Below are positions 26,128-34,252 of a stretch of 64,000 nucleotides of DNA, piece after piece; position 1 is the first letter of the stretch, and every line of letters begins with the position of its first letter. The position numbers and the translations under genes are program-made. A model generated the notes under the pieces. That model saw only the letters and a list, made by a program, of their open reading frames with translations. It did not search any database and was not told the origin of the DNA. The DNA is taken from assembly GCA_963728165.1 (NCBI GenBank), contig CAVSIY010000002.1:248001-312000 (forward strand), in the 5' to 3' direction. Source of the stretch: Hyphomicrobium_A sp963728165. Lineage in GTDB: Bacteria; Pseudomonadota; Alphaproteobacteria; Rhizobiales; Hyphomicrobiaceae.

Positions 26128-26921
26128 GGCCGCGCTACCGGGTCGGCGGCACTGATCTCGGTCTGCCACACGACCGCGCGCGTGCGCAGCGCGCCCCAGG
26201 CCGCACCGTGCTGGAGCATGTCGGCGAGCCCCGGCGGCGACGCGGGCGCGGCGACGCGCGCCGCGCCAGGCCCCTGCGCGAACGGCGCGGTCAGGCGGGC
26301 GTAGAGCTGCCCCAGCGTGAGCGTGGCGCCGGTGCCGCGACCAGCGATGTCCCGAGCGGCTGCAGCAAGCTCGGGACCTTGTTTTGCCGCGACGTCGTTT
26401 GGGTGCGCGCGGACGTGCGCGATCAGGCTGGCGGCGGTTTCGGGGCCGAAGAGATGCGCGATGTAGAGCTCGCCTGCCGTCGGCACCCGCCGCAGGCTCG
26501 CGCGCAAGACACGCGCATTGCTGCGCGCGAAGGCGCGCGCGGCGCGGCCCGCCAGCTCCTCGTCCTCGCGGCCGGCGAGAATCTGCATCCGCTCTACTCC
26601 CCTCGGCACGTAGTAGCGGCCACCGCTCGTGCGGAAAATGCTCTGCGCGTAGCCGCGACCGTCCTTCGGCAGGTCCTCCTTGAGCGCCCGCAGCCAGTTG
26701 CCTTCGCTGAAACGGTAGGGCCCCTGGGGCGGCTCGGCGACCAGCATGGCGACCGAGGCGGGCGGGGTCGGCGCGGCGGAAGGCGCGCGCGGGGGCTCGT
26801 TGGCAGCCGTCGCCGCGGCGAGCGACAGCGCCAGCGCAAGTTGCGCAGGAACGTCAAGAAGCGAGCTCAAGGGCTGCACCCCGCAGCAACGAAAGGCGGC
26901 AACGCGATCAGGGCCCCGCAC
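26121..26921 (-). CDS. Secreted protein resembling the C-terminal part of lytic transglycosylase-like proteins
   Basis: Up to 266 residues; the start is uncertain (GTG 26921 or GTG 26879). From 26879 the protein begins with a good signal peptide (QPLSSLLDVPAQLALALSLA). The body contains YRFSEGNWLRALKEDLPKDG, then GYAQSIFRTSGGRYYVP and RVPTAGELYIAHLFGPETAA. Similar blocks follow the SLT catalytic domain in alphaproteobacterial transglycosylase proteins. The N-terminal half with the catalytic Glu and the AAGLFQF-type motif is not present, so activity is doubtful. Confidence 0.6.
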   Translation of the reverse strand: MRGPDRVAAFRCCGVQPLSSLLDVPAQLALALSLAAATAANEPPRAPSAAPTPPASVAMLVAEPPQGPYRFSEGNWLRALKEDLPKDGRGYAQSIFRTSGGRYYVPRGVERMQILAGREDEELAGRAARAFARSNARVLRASLRRVPTAGELYIAHLFGPETAASLIAHVRAHPNDVAAKQGPELAAAARDIAGRGTGATLTLGQLYARLTAPFAQGPGAARVAAPASPPGLADMLQHGAAWGALRTRAVVWQTEISAADPVARPQ

Positions 26922-26991
26922 CTGGGAGCCCCGTGGTTAAGATTAGTTTACAAAGGTAAACCGCGCGTTAACCGCGTTCACGATCGCCGCC

Positions 26992-27567
26992 TCAGCCGTG
27001 CCAGCGCGTCACGATGTCGGACAGGGCCGGGCGCTCGCGCTCCTCCGGCCGGGCGGCCGCGGTGCCGATGTAGATGAAGCCGGCAATGCGCTCGTTGTCG
27101 GCGAGCCCCAACGCGGCGCCCACGCGCGCATTGTAGGCGATCCACTCGGTGAGCCACGAGGTTGCGTAGCCGAGCGCGTTGGCAGCAAGGCACAGGTTGA
27201 AGCAGGCGGCGCCCGCCGACAGCATCTGCTCCCACTCCGGCGCGCCCGGATGCGCCTTTGTGCGCGAGACCACGGCGATGACGACGGGCGCGCGCAGCAA
27301 GCGCTTGCGTTCGAGATCGAGGCGCACCTGCGAGGGCGGCTCTTTCTCGGCCGCGACGCAGGCCTCAGCGACGATCTCGCCCAGGCGGGCTCGCTCGTCG
27401 CCTTCGAGCACGATGAAGCGCCACGGCGCCAGCTTCTTGTGGTCGGGCACGCGCGCGGCGATCGTCAGGATCGTCTCGATCTCGTGCGGGCTCGGACCCG
27501 GCAGACCGAGCTGCTCAGGCTTCACCGAGCGGCGGGTGGAAAGCAGGGCAATAACGGGATTATCCAT
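26992..27567 (-). CDS. Nitroreductase family protein (YdjA-like)
   Basis: A 191-residue protein from ATG 27567 (MDNPVIALLSTRRSVKPEQL). The FMN-binding Arg motif STRRSVKPEQL is followed by ILTIAARVPDHKKLAPWRFI, and by the dimer region ACFNLCLAANALGYATSWLT. The protein is short, as in the YdjA/TdsD group of flavin oxidoreductases using NAD(P)H. The in-frame extension upstream to 27963 overlaps the vWA gene and is rejected. Substrate is not known. It is divergent from the vWA gene. Confidence 0.88.
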   Translation of the reverse strand: MDNPVIALLSTRRSVKPEQLGLPGPSPHEIETILTIAARVPDHKKLAPWRFIVLEGDERARLGEIVAEACVAAEKEPPSQVRLDLERKRLLRAPVVIAVVSRTKAHPGAPEWEQMLSAGAACFNLCLAANALGYATSWLTEWIAYNARVGAALGLADNERIAGFIYIGTAAARPEERERPALSDIVTRWHG

Positions 27568-27757
27568 GACCGAGAACTCGTAGCGGGAGGGCCCGGCGCT
27601 TGCCAATCCAATTTCGTCGCAGGGGTGCCCGTGCCCCCCGGCGCCTGTGCTAAGCTGCGCTTGTGTCGCCGGATGGGCTATTCTCACGCGAGTCTGACAT
27701 TCGGCGCCAGCCCCGCGCCCGAGTTGACCAAAGCAGAGCTGACCGCCAGGGAGCCGC

Positions 27758-29728
27758 ATGTCCCACCGCCTGATCGCACTTGCCTCGAGCCTGTTGCTCC
27801 TCGCCCTCATCGGGGGGGCCTGGGGCACGCGAGCCGCCGAGGAGACCCCGACGGTGATGTTCGTGCTCGACGGCTCGGGCTCCATGTGGGGCAAGCTCGG
27901 CAGCGACAAGCGCGCCAAGTTCGATTTTTCCCGCGATGCGCTGCGCGAGGCCTTGGCGCGCATCAGGCCCGACGTTCGCGTGGGGCTTGCCTCCTTCGGA
28001 CATCGCCGCAGAGGCTATTGCTCCGACGCCGAGGTCATCGTGCCGCCGCAGACCGACAACGCGCAGCAGATCATGACCCCGCTCGCGAAGCTGAGCGCCA
28101 CCGGCAAGGGCCCGTTGGTCCTGGGCCTGCGCGCGGCAGCCGCGGCCATCGGCAGCGCCACGCCCGCGAGCATCATTCTGATCCACGATGACGTCGACAA
28201 CTGCGGCCAGGACGTGTGCGCCGCCGCCGCCGAGATCGCCCAGGCCAATCCCGGCCTCGTCGTGCACACGATCGGCCTCGGCCTCGACAAGGCCAAGCTG
28301 CAAGCGATGAGCTGTCTTCCGCGACTGACGGGCGGCAAGCAGTATGACGTGCAGGACGCGGCGGGGCTCACAACTGCGCTCGACCACGTCGTCAAGCTTG
28401 CGCATCTCGACACCGAAGCTCCGGCAGCGGAAGCAGAGGCTGCCCCCGCGGAGAAAAACATGCCGGCGGCGGACGCCGCCCCCGGCCTCTATCTCTCCGC
28501 CGGTCTCGGTCCCGACAGCGCCACGCTCGAAAGCCCGGTGCGCTGGCGCGTGACCAAGCCTGGGCCGGAGGGCGAGCTGATCAAGGAGGCGCGCGCGGCC
28601 ACGCTCGTGGAGAAGCTGCCGCCGGGGACCTACGAGGTCGATGCAAAGCTGGGCCTCGCCTCCGCGCATCAGTCCGTCGACGTGAACGCCGAAGGTCCGA
28701 CGCCGGTGCGCGTCAACCTCAATGCCGGGGTGCTCAAGCTGCGGGCGCGGCCCGCCAAGGGGGCGCCGCTCCTGCAGTCGCCCACCTTCACCGTGACGCC
28801 GTCGAGCGGCAAGCAAGCCTCTGCCACGCCGCTTTGGATCGGTCGCGAGGCCGAGCCCGAGGTCGTGCTGCCGGCGGGAGAGTACAAGGTCGCGGCCGAG
28901 AACGGACTTGGACGTCAGCAGCAGACCGTCAAGGTCGAGCCCGCCACCGGGACCACATTCGACGCCACGCTGGCAACAGGCCGGCTCGAGCTGTCGGCAA
29001 CGCGCGGCAACGCGGCCGGCCAAGGCGAGCCGATGAACGACGGCGTAACCTACATCATCTCCGAGGACGACCCCGACGCCCCGCTTGGACGACGCGAGGT
29101 GACCCGCTCGGGCGCGCCGGCACCCAGCTTCACCCTGCCGGCGCGAACCTACTACGTCACCGCGCGCAGCTCGGGTGCAGAGGCGCGCGAGCAGATCGCC
29201 ATCGGCGCGGGTGACGTCGTGAAGCGCACGCTGCCTTTGGCGCTGGCGCACTTGAGCCTCTCCGCCACGCTTGACGGCGCCCCCGCGCCTGAGAGCCTGC
29301 CCTTGGCGTTCAGCGTGGTGCAGCTCGACGCAGAGCCGCGCGAGGTGGTGCGCACGGCGGCCAAGGCGCCCGAGCTCGATCTCTCCGCCGGACGCTATCG
29401 CATCGTGGCAACCGTGGGCGCCACCAACGTCACGGCGGCTACCGATTTGACGCTCGCGGCCGGACAATCCCTGAAGCTCGCTTTGAAGCTCGAGGCCGGA
29501 CACATCACGCTGACGCGCGCCGACGAGCCGGCCGCAGCGGCGGGCGACGTCTTCTGGGAGGTTAAGGACGCCAATCGGCGCACGGTCCTGCGCACGAGCC
29601 AGCCGCAGCCGACGGCGCTCCTGGCGCCGGGGCGCTACATCGTCACGTCCGAGACGCGCGACCGCCCGCTGCAGAGCGCCATCGAGGTAAAGGCGGGGGA
29701 AAACCGCACAGTCGAGCTCGGCGGTTGA
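27758..29728 (+). CDS. Secreted vWA protein with repeated beta-sandwich modules
   Basis: A 656-residue protein. Start ATG 27758 has GGGAG six bases upstream. A signal peptide (HRLIALASSLLLLALIGGAW) precedes a von Willebrand A domain (about 30-215) with the metal-ion site MFVLDGSGSMWG (DxSxS) and Asp in ILIHDDVDNCGQD. The remainder (about 240-656) is built of related beta modules of about 80-90 residues, each with an L-x-P-G-x-Y-x-V turn (KLPPGTYEVDAK, VLPAGEYKVAAE, LAPGRYIVTSE) and ending in V-x-V-x-x-G. These look like adhesive or carbohydrate-facing sandwiches. The next gene carries the same modules, so the two probably work together in the periplasm or at the surface. Function is unknown. 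Confidence 0.8.
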   Translation: MSHRLIALASSLLLLALIGGAWGTRAAEETPTVMFVLDGSGSMWGKLGSDKRAKFDFSRDALREALARIRPDVRVGLASFGHRRRGYCSDAEVIVPPQTDNAQQIMTPLAKLSATGKGPLVLGLRAAAAAIGSATPASIILIHDDVDNCGQDVCAAAAEIAQANPGLVVHTIGLGLDKAKLQAMSCLPRLTGGKQYDVQDAAGLTTALDHVVKLAHLDTEAPAAEAEAAPAEKNMPAADAAPGLYLSAGLGPDSATLESPVRWRVTKPGPEGELIKEARAATLVEKLPPGTYEVDAKLGLASAHQSVDVNAEGPTPVRVNLNAGVLKLRARPAKGAPLLQSPTFTVTPSSGKQASATPLWIGREAEPEVVLPAGEYKVAAENGLGRQQQTVKVEPATGTTFDATLATGRLELSATRGNAAGQGEPMNDGVTYIISEDDPDAPLGRREVTRSGAPAPSFTLPARTYYVTARSSGAEAREQIAIGAGDVVKRTLPLALAHLSLSATLDGAPAPESLPLAFSVVQLDAEPREVVRTAAKAPELDLSAGRYRIVATVGATNVTAATDLTLAAGQSLKLALKLEAGHITLTRADEPAAAAGDVFWEVKDANRRTVLRTSQPQPTALLAPGRYIVTSETRDRPLQSAIEVKAGENRTVELGG

Positions 29729-29830
29729 CGACCCACAATGGCAGGTTTAGCGGCCATATTTCGACCATTCTCGTGCCGCGTCCTTGCGATGGCATCTCAC
29801 TGGCGAGGCAGGGCTTCCGGTAGGGCAGTG

Positions 29831-30856
29831 ATGTCGAGACAGCAGGCCTCCTCCTCGATGATCCCGCGGCGCAAAGCCGTCGCAGCGCTTGTGGCCGCGC
29901 TCGCTTTGGCGCTGCCCGCTGCCGCGCAAGAGGCAAACCCGTGGGACACCGGCGTCACCCCCCCCGGCACCTTCCCCGCCCCCGCTCTCACGCATGAAGC
30001 GTCTCCGCAAACGGCGCCGGCCCAGGAGACAGCACCTGGAGCAAACGTCACAGTCGTTCCGCGCACGGGCGGCGGGGCGCAGGACGCGTCCAGCGGGGTA
30101 ACGAAGGTCAATCTCATCGCGCTGCTGACGGCCGACGGCCAACGCATCGACCAGGGGCTCGTGTGGCGCATCTACGAGGCCACGGCGGGACCCAAGGGCG
30201 AGAGCAAGCTGTTGACGACGAAGCGCGAGCCGAGCCCGACGGTGAGCCTCAAGCCGGGCAACTACATCGTCAACGCCGCCTTCGGGCGCGCCGACCTGAC
30301 GCGGGCCATTACGGTGGCGCCCGGGCCGCCGACCGATGAGAAGTTCGTGCTCAATGCGGGAGGCCTCAGGGTCAAGGTCCTCGTCGACGAAGTCGCTCCG
30401 GCCCCCAATACTGTCAGCTACGACATCTACTCCGGCGAGCGCGATCAGCTCGACAACCGCACCAAGGTGATGAGCCGCGCCAAGCCCAACGTCATCGTGC
30501 GCCTCAATGCCGGCATCTATCGCATCGTGTCGACGTACGGCGATGCCAATGCAAAGGTCGAGGCCGACGTCACGGTGGAGGCGGGCAAGCTGACCGAGGC
30601 CTCCGTCTCCCATTCGGCGGCCCGCGTCACCTTCAAGCTCGTCACCCGTCTGGGCGGCGAGGCCTTGCCCGACACGCAATGGACCGTGCAGACGCCCGAA
30701 GGCACGGTGGTCAAGCGCAGCGTCGGCGCTCTGCCGACCCACATCCTCGCGCCGGGAACCTATACGATCATCGCAAAGTCGGGCACGCGCGCCTTCAAGC
30801 GCGACTTCACGCTGGCGGGCGGCGAGACGGCGCAGGTCGAGGTCTTGATGCGCTGA
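29831..30856 (+). CDS. Secreted protein with the same beta modules as the vWA neighbour
   Basis: About 341 residues from ATG 29831; ATGs at 29858 or 29738 are alternatives. It has a basic N-terminus, a signal peptide (AVAALVAALALALPAAAQEA) and a Pro/Thr-rich linker. Three repeated modules follow: VWRIYEATAGPKG with SLKPGNYIVNAAFG; VSYDIYSGERDQLD with RLNAGIYRIVSTYG; and WTVQTPEGTVVKR with LAPGTYTIIAKSG. These match the modules of the upstream vWA protein, indicating duplication. It lies 102 bases downstream on the same strand. No enzyme motif is seen. Confidence 0.78.
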   Translation: MSRQQASSSMIPRRKAVAALVAALALALPAAAQEANPWDTGVTPPGTFPAPALTHEASPQTAPAQETAPGANVTVVPRTGGGAQDASSGVTKVNLIALLTADGQRIDQGLVWRIYEATAGPKGESKLLTTKREPSPTVSLKPGNYIVNAAFGRADLTRAITVAPGPPTDEKFVLNAGGLRVKVLVDEVAPAPNTVSYDIYSGERDQLDNRTKVMSRAKPNVIVRLNAGIYRIVSTYGDANAKVEADVTVEAGKLTEASVSHSAARVTFKLVTRLGGEALPDTQWTVQTPEGTVVKRSVGALPTHILAPGTYTIIAKSGTRAFKRDFTLAGGETAQVEVLMR

Positions 30857-30877
30857 GCGCGCTCGACGCTCGTCCCC

Positions 30878-31423
30878 TCAGAAATCGGTGAGCACCCAGT
30901 CCGTCGGGCAGCCGTTGCGCAGCATGCGGCTCTCCACCGCCTCGTGCTCGCGCCCCTGCTTCAGCTCGTGAAACAGCGCCCGCGCGATCTGCCAGTGCTC
31001 GCAGGCCGTGGTGAGATCGCCGCTGCGGTGCGCAAGATCGCCCAGCGCCAGGCGTGCTCTTGCATGCGTGTCCTTGAGCTCAGCGCTCGCCGCTCCGCGA
31101 ATGCACTTGCGCAGCAACTCCCCGGCGTCCGTCGTGTCGCCGGCCTCCAGCCGACACTGCGCCAGCGACAGGTAGAGGCCCGGCAGCCTCCCCTTCTCTC
31201 CCCGCGTCTCGGCATCGGTGACGGCGAGCGCCAGTGCGGCGCCGTCCAGCTTGACCGCGCGCTCGGCACCGCGAGGCCGGGCCGGCCCCGTGACGGCGGC
31301 TGGGGAGAGACTTGCACTCTTGCGGCGTCGGCGCAGCACCAAAAGAAGAACCACCACAAGCAAAAAGAACGCGACGAGGAGAGCCCAGGCAAGACCACTA
31401 TGCTGCGTGAGTGTCTCCCTCAT
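30878..31423 (-). CDS. Single-pass membrane protein with TPR-like helices
   Basis: A 181-residue protein with an N-terminal TM helix (AWALLVAFFLLVVVLLLVLR) and then a basic stretch. The C-terminal part is a helical-hairpin series: LYLSLAQCRLEAGDTTDAGE, then ARARLALGDLAHRSGDLTTA and CEHWQIARALFHELKQGREH. These have the spacing of tetratricopeptide repeats. It would face the cytoplasm and serve as a scaffold. It is convergent with the vWA pair and may not be linked to it. Confidence 0.72.
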   Translation of the reverse strand: MRETLTQHSGLAWALLVAFFLLVVVLLLVLRRRRKSASLSPAAVTGPARPRGAERAVKLDGAALALAVTDAETRGEKGRLPGLYLSLAQCRLEAGDTTDAGELLRKCIRGAASAELKDTHARARLALGDLAHRSGDLTTACEHWQIARALFHELKQGREHEAVESRMLRNGCPTDWVLTDF

Positions 31424-31476
31424 CGCTCGTTCCTTCGTTCGCGCGGGCTTCTCAAGGACCCGCGTCGTGGTTCAAC

Positions 31477-32520
31477 CTACCGAAAGGGCATCGAGTACAT
31501 CAGCCCGCCTTTGTTCCACAGATTGTTGAGCCCGCGCGAGAGCTTCAGACTGGATTTGGCGCCGACCGTGCGCTCGAAGATCTCGCCGTAGTTGCCGACG
31601 TTCTTCACCACCTGATAGCCCCAATCGCGCGGCAGGCCGAGCGCCTGGCCGAGATTGGCCTCCAAACCGAGGAAGCGGCGGATCTCCGGCTCGGTCGAGG
31701 CGCGCTGAGCGTCGACGTTGGCGCTGCTCAAGCCCAGCTCCTCCGCCTCGATGAGCGCCATCAGCGTCCAGCGCACGACGGCGAACCATTGCGGATCGTC
31801 CTGGCGCACGGCGGGTCCGAGCGGCTCCTTGGTGATGATTTCGGGCAGGATGATGTGATCCTCCGGGGACTTGAGCTTGCTGCGCGCCATGGCGAGCAAG
31901 GAGATGTCGCCCGTCAGGACGGTGCAGTTGCCGGCAGCATAGGCCTTGACCAGATCGTCCCAGCTCTCCTGCGTCACGATCTGATAGCGCATGCGCTGGC
32001 CGCCGAAGTACTCGGCGACGCCCTGCTCGCCCATCACGCCGGGAAGGGCGCAGATCGAGGCGCCCGACAATTCGAACACGCTCGCCACGGCATTGCCGCG
32101 CCGCGTGAGGAACCCCTGGCCGTCGTAGAAGAGCACGCCGGTGAAATGCGCGCCGAACTCGGTGTCGCGGCTCAGGGTCCAGGCGGCGCCGCGCGCCACC
32201 ACGTCGACGTCGCCCGACTGCAGCGCCTTGAAGCGGTCGTTGGCGCTCAGCGGCCAGAACTTCACGGCATCCTTCTTGCCGAAGACGGCGGCGGCAAGGG
32301 CGGTGCAGAACTCCACGTCGAGCCCGGACCGCTCCCCGCTCTGGGTCGCCTCGGAGAATCCCGGTTGGGGCTCGCCGACGCCGCAAAGCACGTGACCACG
32401 CGCACGGATCATCTCGAGCGTCGTGCTGCCGGCAGCGGCAGCCGCGCCGGCCACCGCGAGCAATGCACTCATACTGACGAGTGCGATCTTTAGACAGCGG
32501 GACTGCAAGGTCTTTTTCAT
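31477..32520 (-). CDS. Amino-acid ABC transporter substrate-binding protein (AapJ-like)
   Basis: A 347-residue periplasmic protein from ATG 32520 (alternative 32532). A signal peptide (LKIALVSMSALLAVAGAAAA) precedes TLEMIRARGHVLCGVGEPQP, then GLDVEFCTALAAAVFG and ALQSGDVDVVARGAAWTLSR. This is family 3 solute binding of the general L-amino acid type (AapJ/BztA). Length agrees with AapJ. No permease or ATPase genes are next to it, so it is an orphan binding protein or works with a transporter elsewhere. Divergent from the cystathionine beta-lyase gene. Confidence 0.88.
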   Translation of the reverse strand: MKKTLQSRCLKIALVSMSALLAVAGAAAAAGSTTLEMIRARGHVLCGVGEPQPGFSEATQSGERSGLDVEFCTALAAAVFGKKDAVKFWPLSANDRFKALQSGDVDVVARGAAWTLSRDTEFGAHFTGVLFYDGQGFLTRRGNAVASVFELSGASICALPGVMGEQGVAEYFGGQRMRYQIVTQESWDDLVKAYAAGNCTVLTGDISLLAMARSKLKSPEDHIILPEIITKEPLGPAVRQDDPQWFAVVRWTLMALIEAEELGLSSANVDAQRASTEPEIRRFLGLEANLGQALGLPRDWGYQVVKNVGNYGEIFERTVGAKSSLKLSRGLNNLWNKGGLMYSMPFR

Positions 32521-32719
32521 CACGTCGGGCATCAGTGTGGGACGACAGCCGCGAAGGTGCAAGTGACACGACTGCGCAGCGGATGGGAAGGTAAACCCCT
32601 GGGGCACGTGGCCGCGCCCGGCGCACCAATCCCCTGTAATGGGCAAGCGGTCAAGAGCTTGACCCGGGGTCAAAGTTGCGTCACACGGGCCGCCAGCCGT
32701 GGCGACGAGGATCCGCCCG

Positions 32720-33907
32720 ATGTCATCCGCCCACAAGAAGCCCGCAAAGCCGCTCCGCCCCGCGACCGAGGTCGTGCACTTAGGGCGCGATCCGCACGCC
32801 TGCTTTGGCTTCGTCAACCCGCCCGTCTACCGGGGCTCCACGGTTCTGTTCCCCACCGTGGAGAAGCTCTGGAAGCGCGACCAGCCCTACGTCTACGGCC
32901 GTACCAGCACGCCGACGGTGGCGGCGCTGGAAGAGGCCATGGCGCGCATCGAAGGCGGGGCCGCCTCGGCGCTGACGGCATCGGGCTACCAGGCCGTCAG
33001 CACGGCGATTTTCGCCTTCGTCGAGGCGGGCGACCACATCCTGATGACCGACAGCGTCTATCAGCCTACGCGTAAATTCTGTGATCTCATGCTGGCCAAG
33101 CTCGGCGTGGAGACGACGTACTACGATCCCGTCATCGGCGCCGACATCGACAAGCTGGTGCGCCCCAACACCCGGCTCGTGTTCACCGAGAGCCCCGGCT
33201 CGCAGACCTTCGAGGTGCAGGACATTCCGGCCATCGCCAAGGTGGCGGCCCACCGCAAGCTGTGGCTCTTGCTCGACAATACCTGGGCGAGCCCGCTCTA
33301 TTTCCGCCCCTTCGATCACGGCGTCGACGTCTCGATCCAGGCCTTGACCAAATATGTGGTCGGCCATGCCGACGCCATGCTCGGCGCCATCACCTCGACA
33401 GAGCGCGCCGCGCCGCACATCGCGCGCGCCAAAGACCTGCTCGGCGTCAACCCGGGCTCCGAGGAGACCTACCTTGGCCTGCGGGGCCTGCGCACGCTGG
33501 CGATCCGCCTCGCCCAGCACCAGCGCTCAGGGATCGAGATGGCCGAGTGGCTGCAAGCGCGCTCCGAGGTGGCCCGCGTCCTGCACCCGGCGCTGCCGAG
33601 CCACCCGCAGCACAAGATCTGGAAGCGCGATTTTCTGGGTGCGAGCGGATTGTTCTCGATCATCCTGAAGCCGACGGAGAAGAAGGCGCTTGCCGCCATG
33701 CTCGACGGGCTCAAGCTCTTCGGCATGGGCTTCTCGTGGGGCGGCTATGAAAGCCTCGTCATTCCCTTCGACCCGACCAGCTACCGCACGGCCACGCGCT
33801 GGAAGGCCGAAGGACCGGCGCTGCGCTTCCACATCGGGCTTGAGGATGTCGAGGACTTGAAGGCGGACCTAGAGGCGGGCTTTGCGCGTCTTGCGGCGGC
33901 CTCCTGA
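32720..33907 (+). CDS. metC: Cystathionine beta-lyase
   Basis: A 395-residue PLP enzyme. ATG 32720 is chosen; a GTG at 32699 would add seven residues. Family motifs: PPVYRGSTVLFPTVEKL, YGRTSTPTVAALEEAMARIE, TASGYQAVSTAIFAF, LLLDNTWASPLYFRPFDHG and the PLP lysine in SIQALTKYVVGHADAM. It cleaves cystathionine to homocysteine in methionine synthesis, releasing pyruvate and ammonia. Closely related gamma-synthases are possible, but the NTWASP and GYQ patterns suit MetC. It stands as a single gene. Confidence 0.92.
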   Translation: MSSAHKKPAKPLRPATEVVHLGRDPHACFGFVNPPVYRGSTVLFPTVEKLWKRDQPYVYGRTSTPTVAALEEAMARIEGGAASALTASGYQAVSTAIFAFVEAGDHILMTDSVYQPTRKFCDLMLAKLGVETTYYDPVIGADIDKLVRPNTRLVFTESPGSQTFEVQDIPAIAKVAAHRKLWLLLDNTWASPLYFRPFDHGVDVSIQALTKYVVGHADAMLGAITSTERAAPHIARAKDLLGVNPGSEETYLGLRGLRTLAIRLAQHQRSGIEMAEWLQARSEVARVLHPALPSHPQHKIWKRDFLGASGLFSIILKPTEKKALAAMLDGLKLFGMGFSWGGYESLVIPFDPTSYRTATRWKAEGPALRFHIGLEDVEDLKADLEAGFARLAAAS

Positions 33908-33916
33908 GCGCCAGCC

Positions 33917-34252
33917 CTACTTCAGCGCCGGCCCCCAAGCGGCCTCCTGTTCCAGCCGCTGGCGCAGGTTTTCCTCCGCCCCCTTGTAGCAGTCGCGCTC
34001 GACCTCGAGCCGCGCGATCTCCACCAGATCCGGATTGACGTGCGTGCCGGGGGTTTCCACTTTCGCCGCAGCCCCTGCGTCGACGTCGCATGCCGGCGAA
34101 GCATACGCCGCCTCGGCGGTACTGATGTAGGTGGCGCGCCAGGGATCGGAGTCGTCGCACGAGCAGGCTCCGACCAACAGCGAGATTGCCACGGCCGCGC
34201 CGGTGAGCAGCGCGCGGGGTCGGTCGATCGGGACTTGGCTTGGCGCGATCAC
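33917..34252 (-). CDS. Small putative lipoprotein
   Basis: A 111-residue product. The GTG start at 34252 overlaps the stop of the upstream gene (GTGA), so the two are translationally coupled; this decides the start. A hydrophobic segment (LLTGAAVAISLLVGACSCDD) ends in a lipobox-like LVGAC, so the mature protein would be lipid-anchored at Cys. It has a short Asp/Glu-containing body with a YKGAEENLRQRLEQE helix. No family is recognised. Convergent with metC, nine bases apart. Confidence 0.75.
   Translation of the reverse strand: MIAPSQVPIDRPRALLTGAAVAISLLVGACSCDDSDPWRATYISTAEAAYASPACDVDAGAAAKVETPGTHVNPDLVEIARLEVERDCYKGAEENLRQRLEQEAAWGPALK

Noticed and set aside
31472..32629. Alternative frame overlapping the AapJ-like gene
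   Set aside because: Arg-rich shadow without motifs; the chosen frame has a signal peptide and complete binding-protein pattern.
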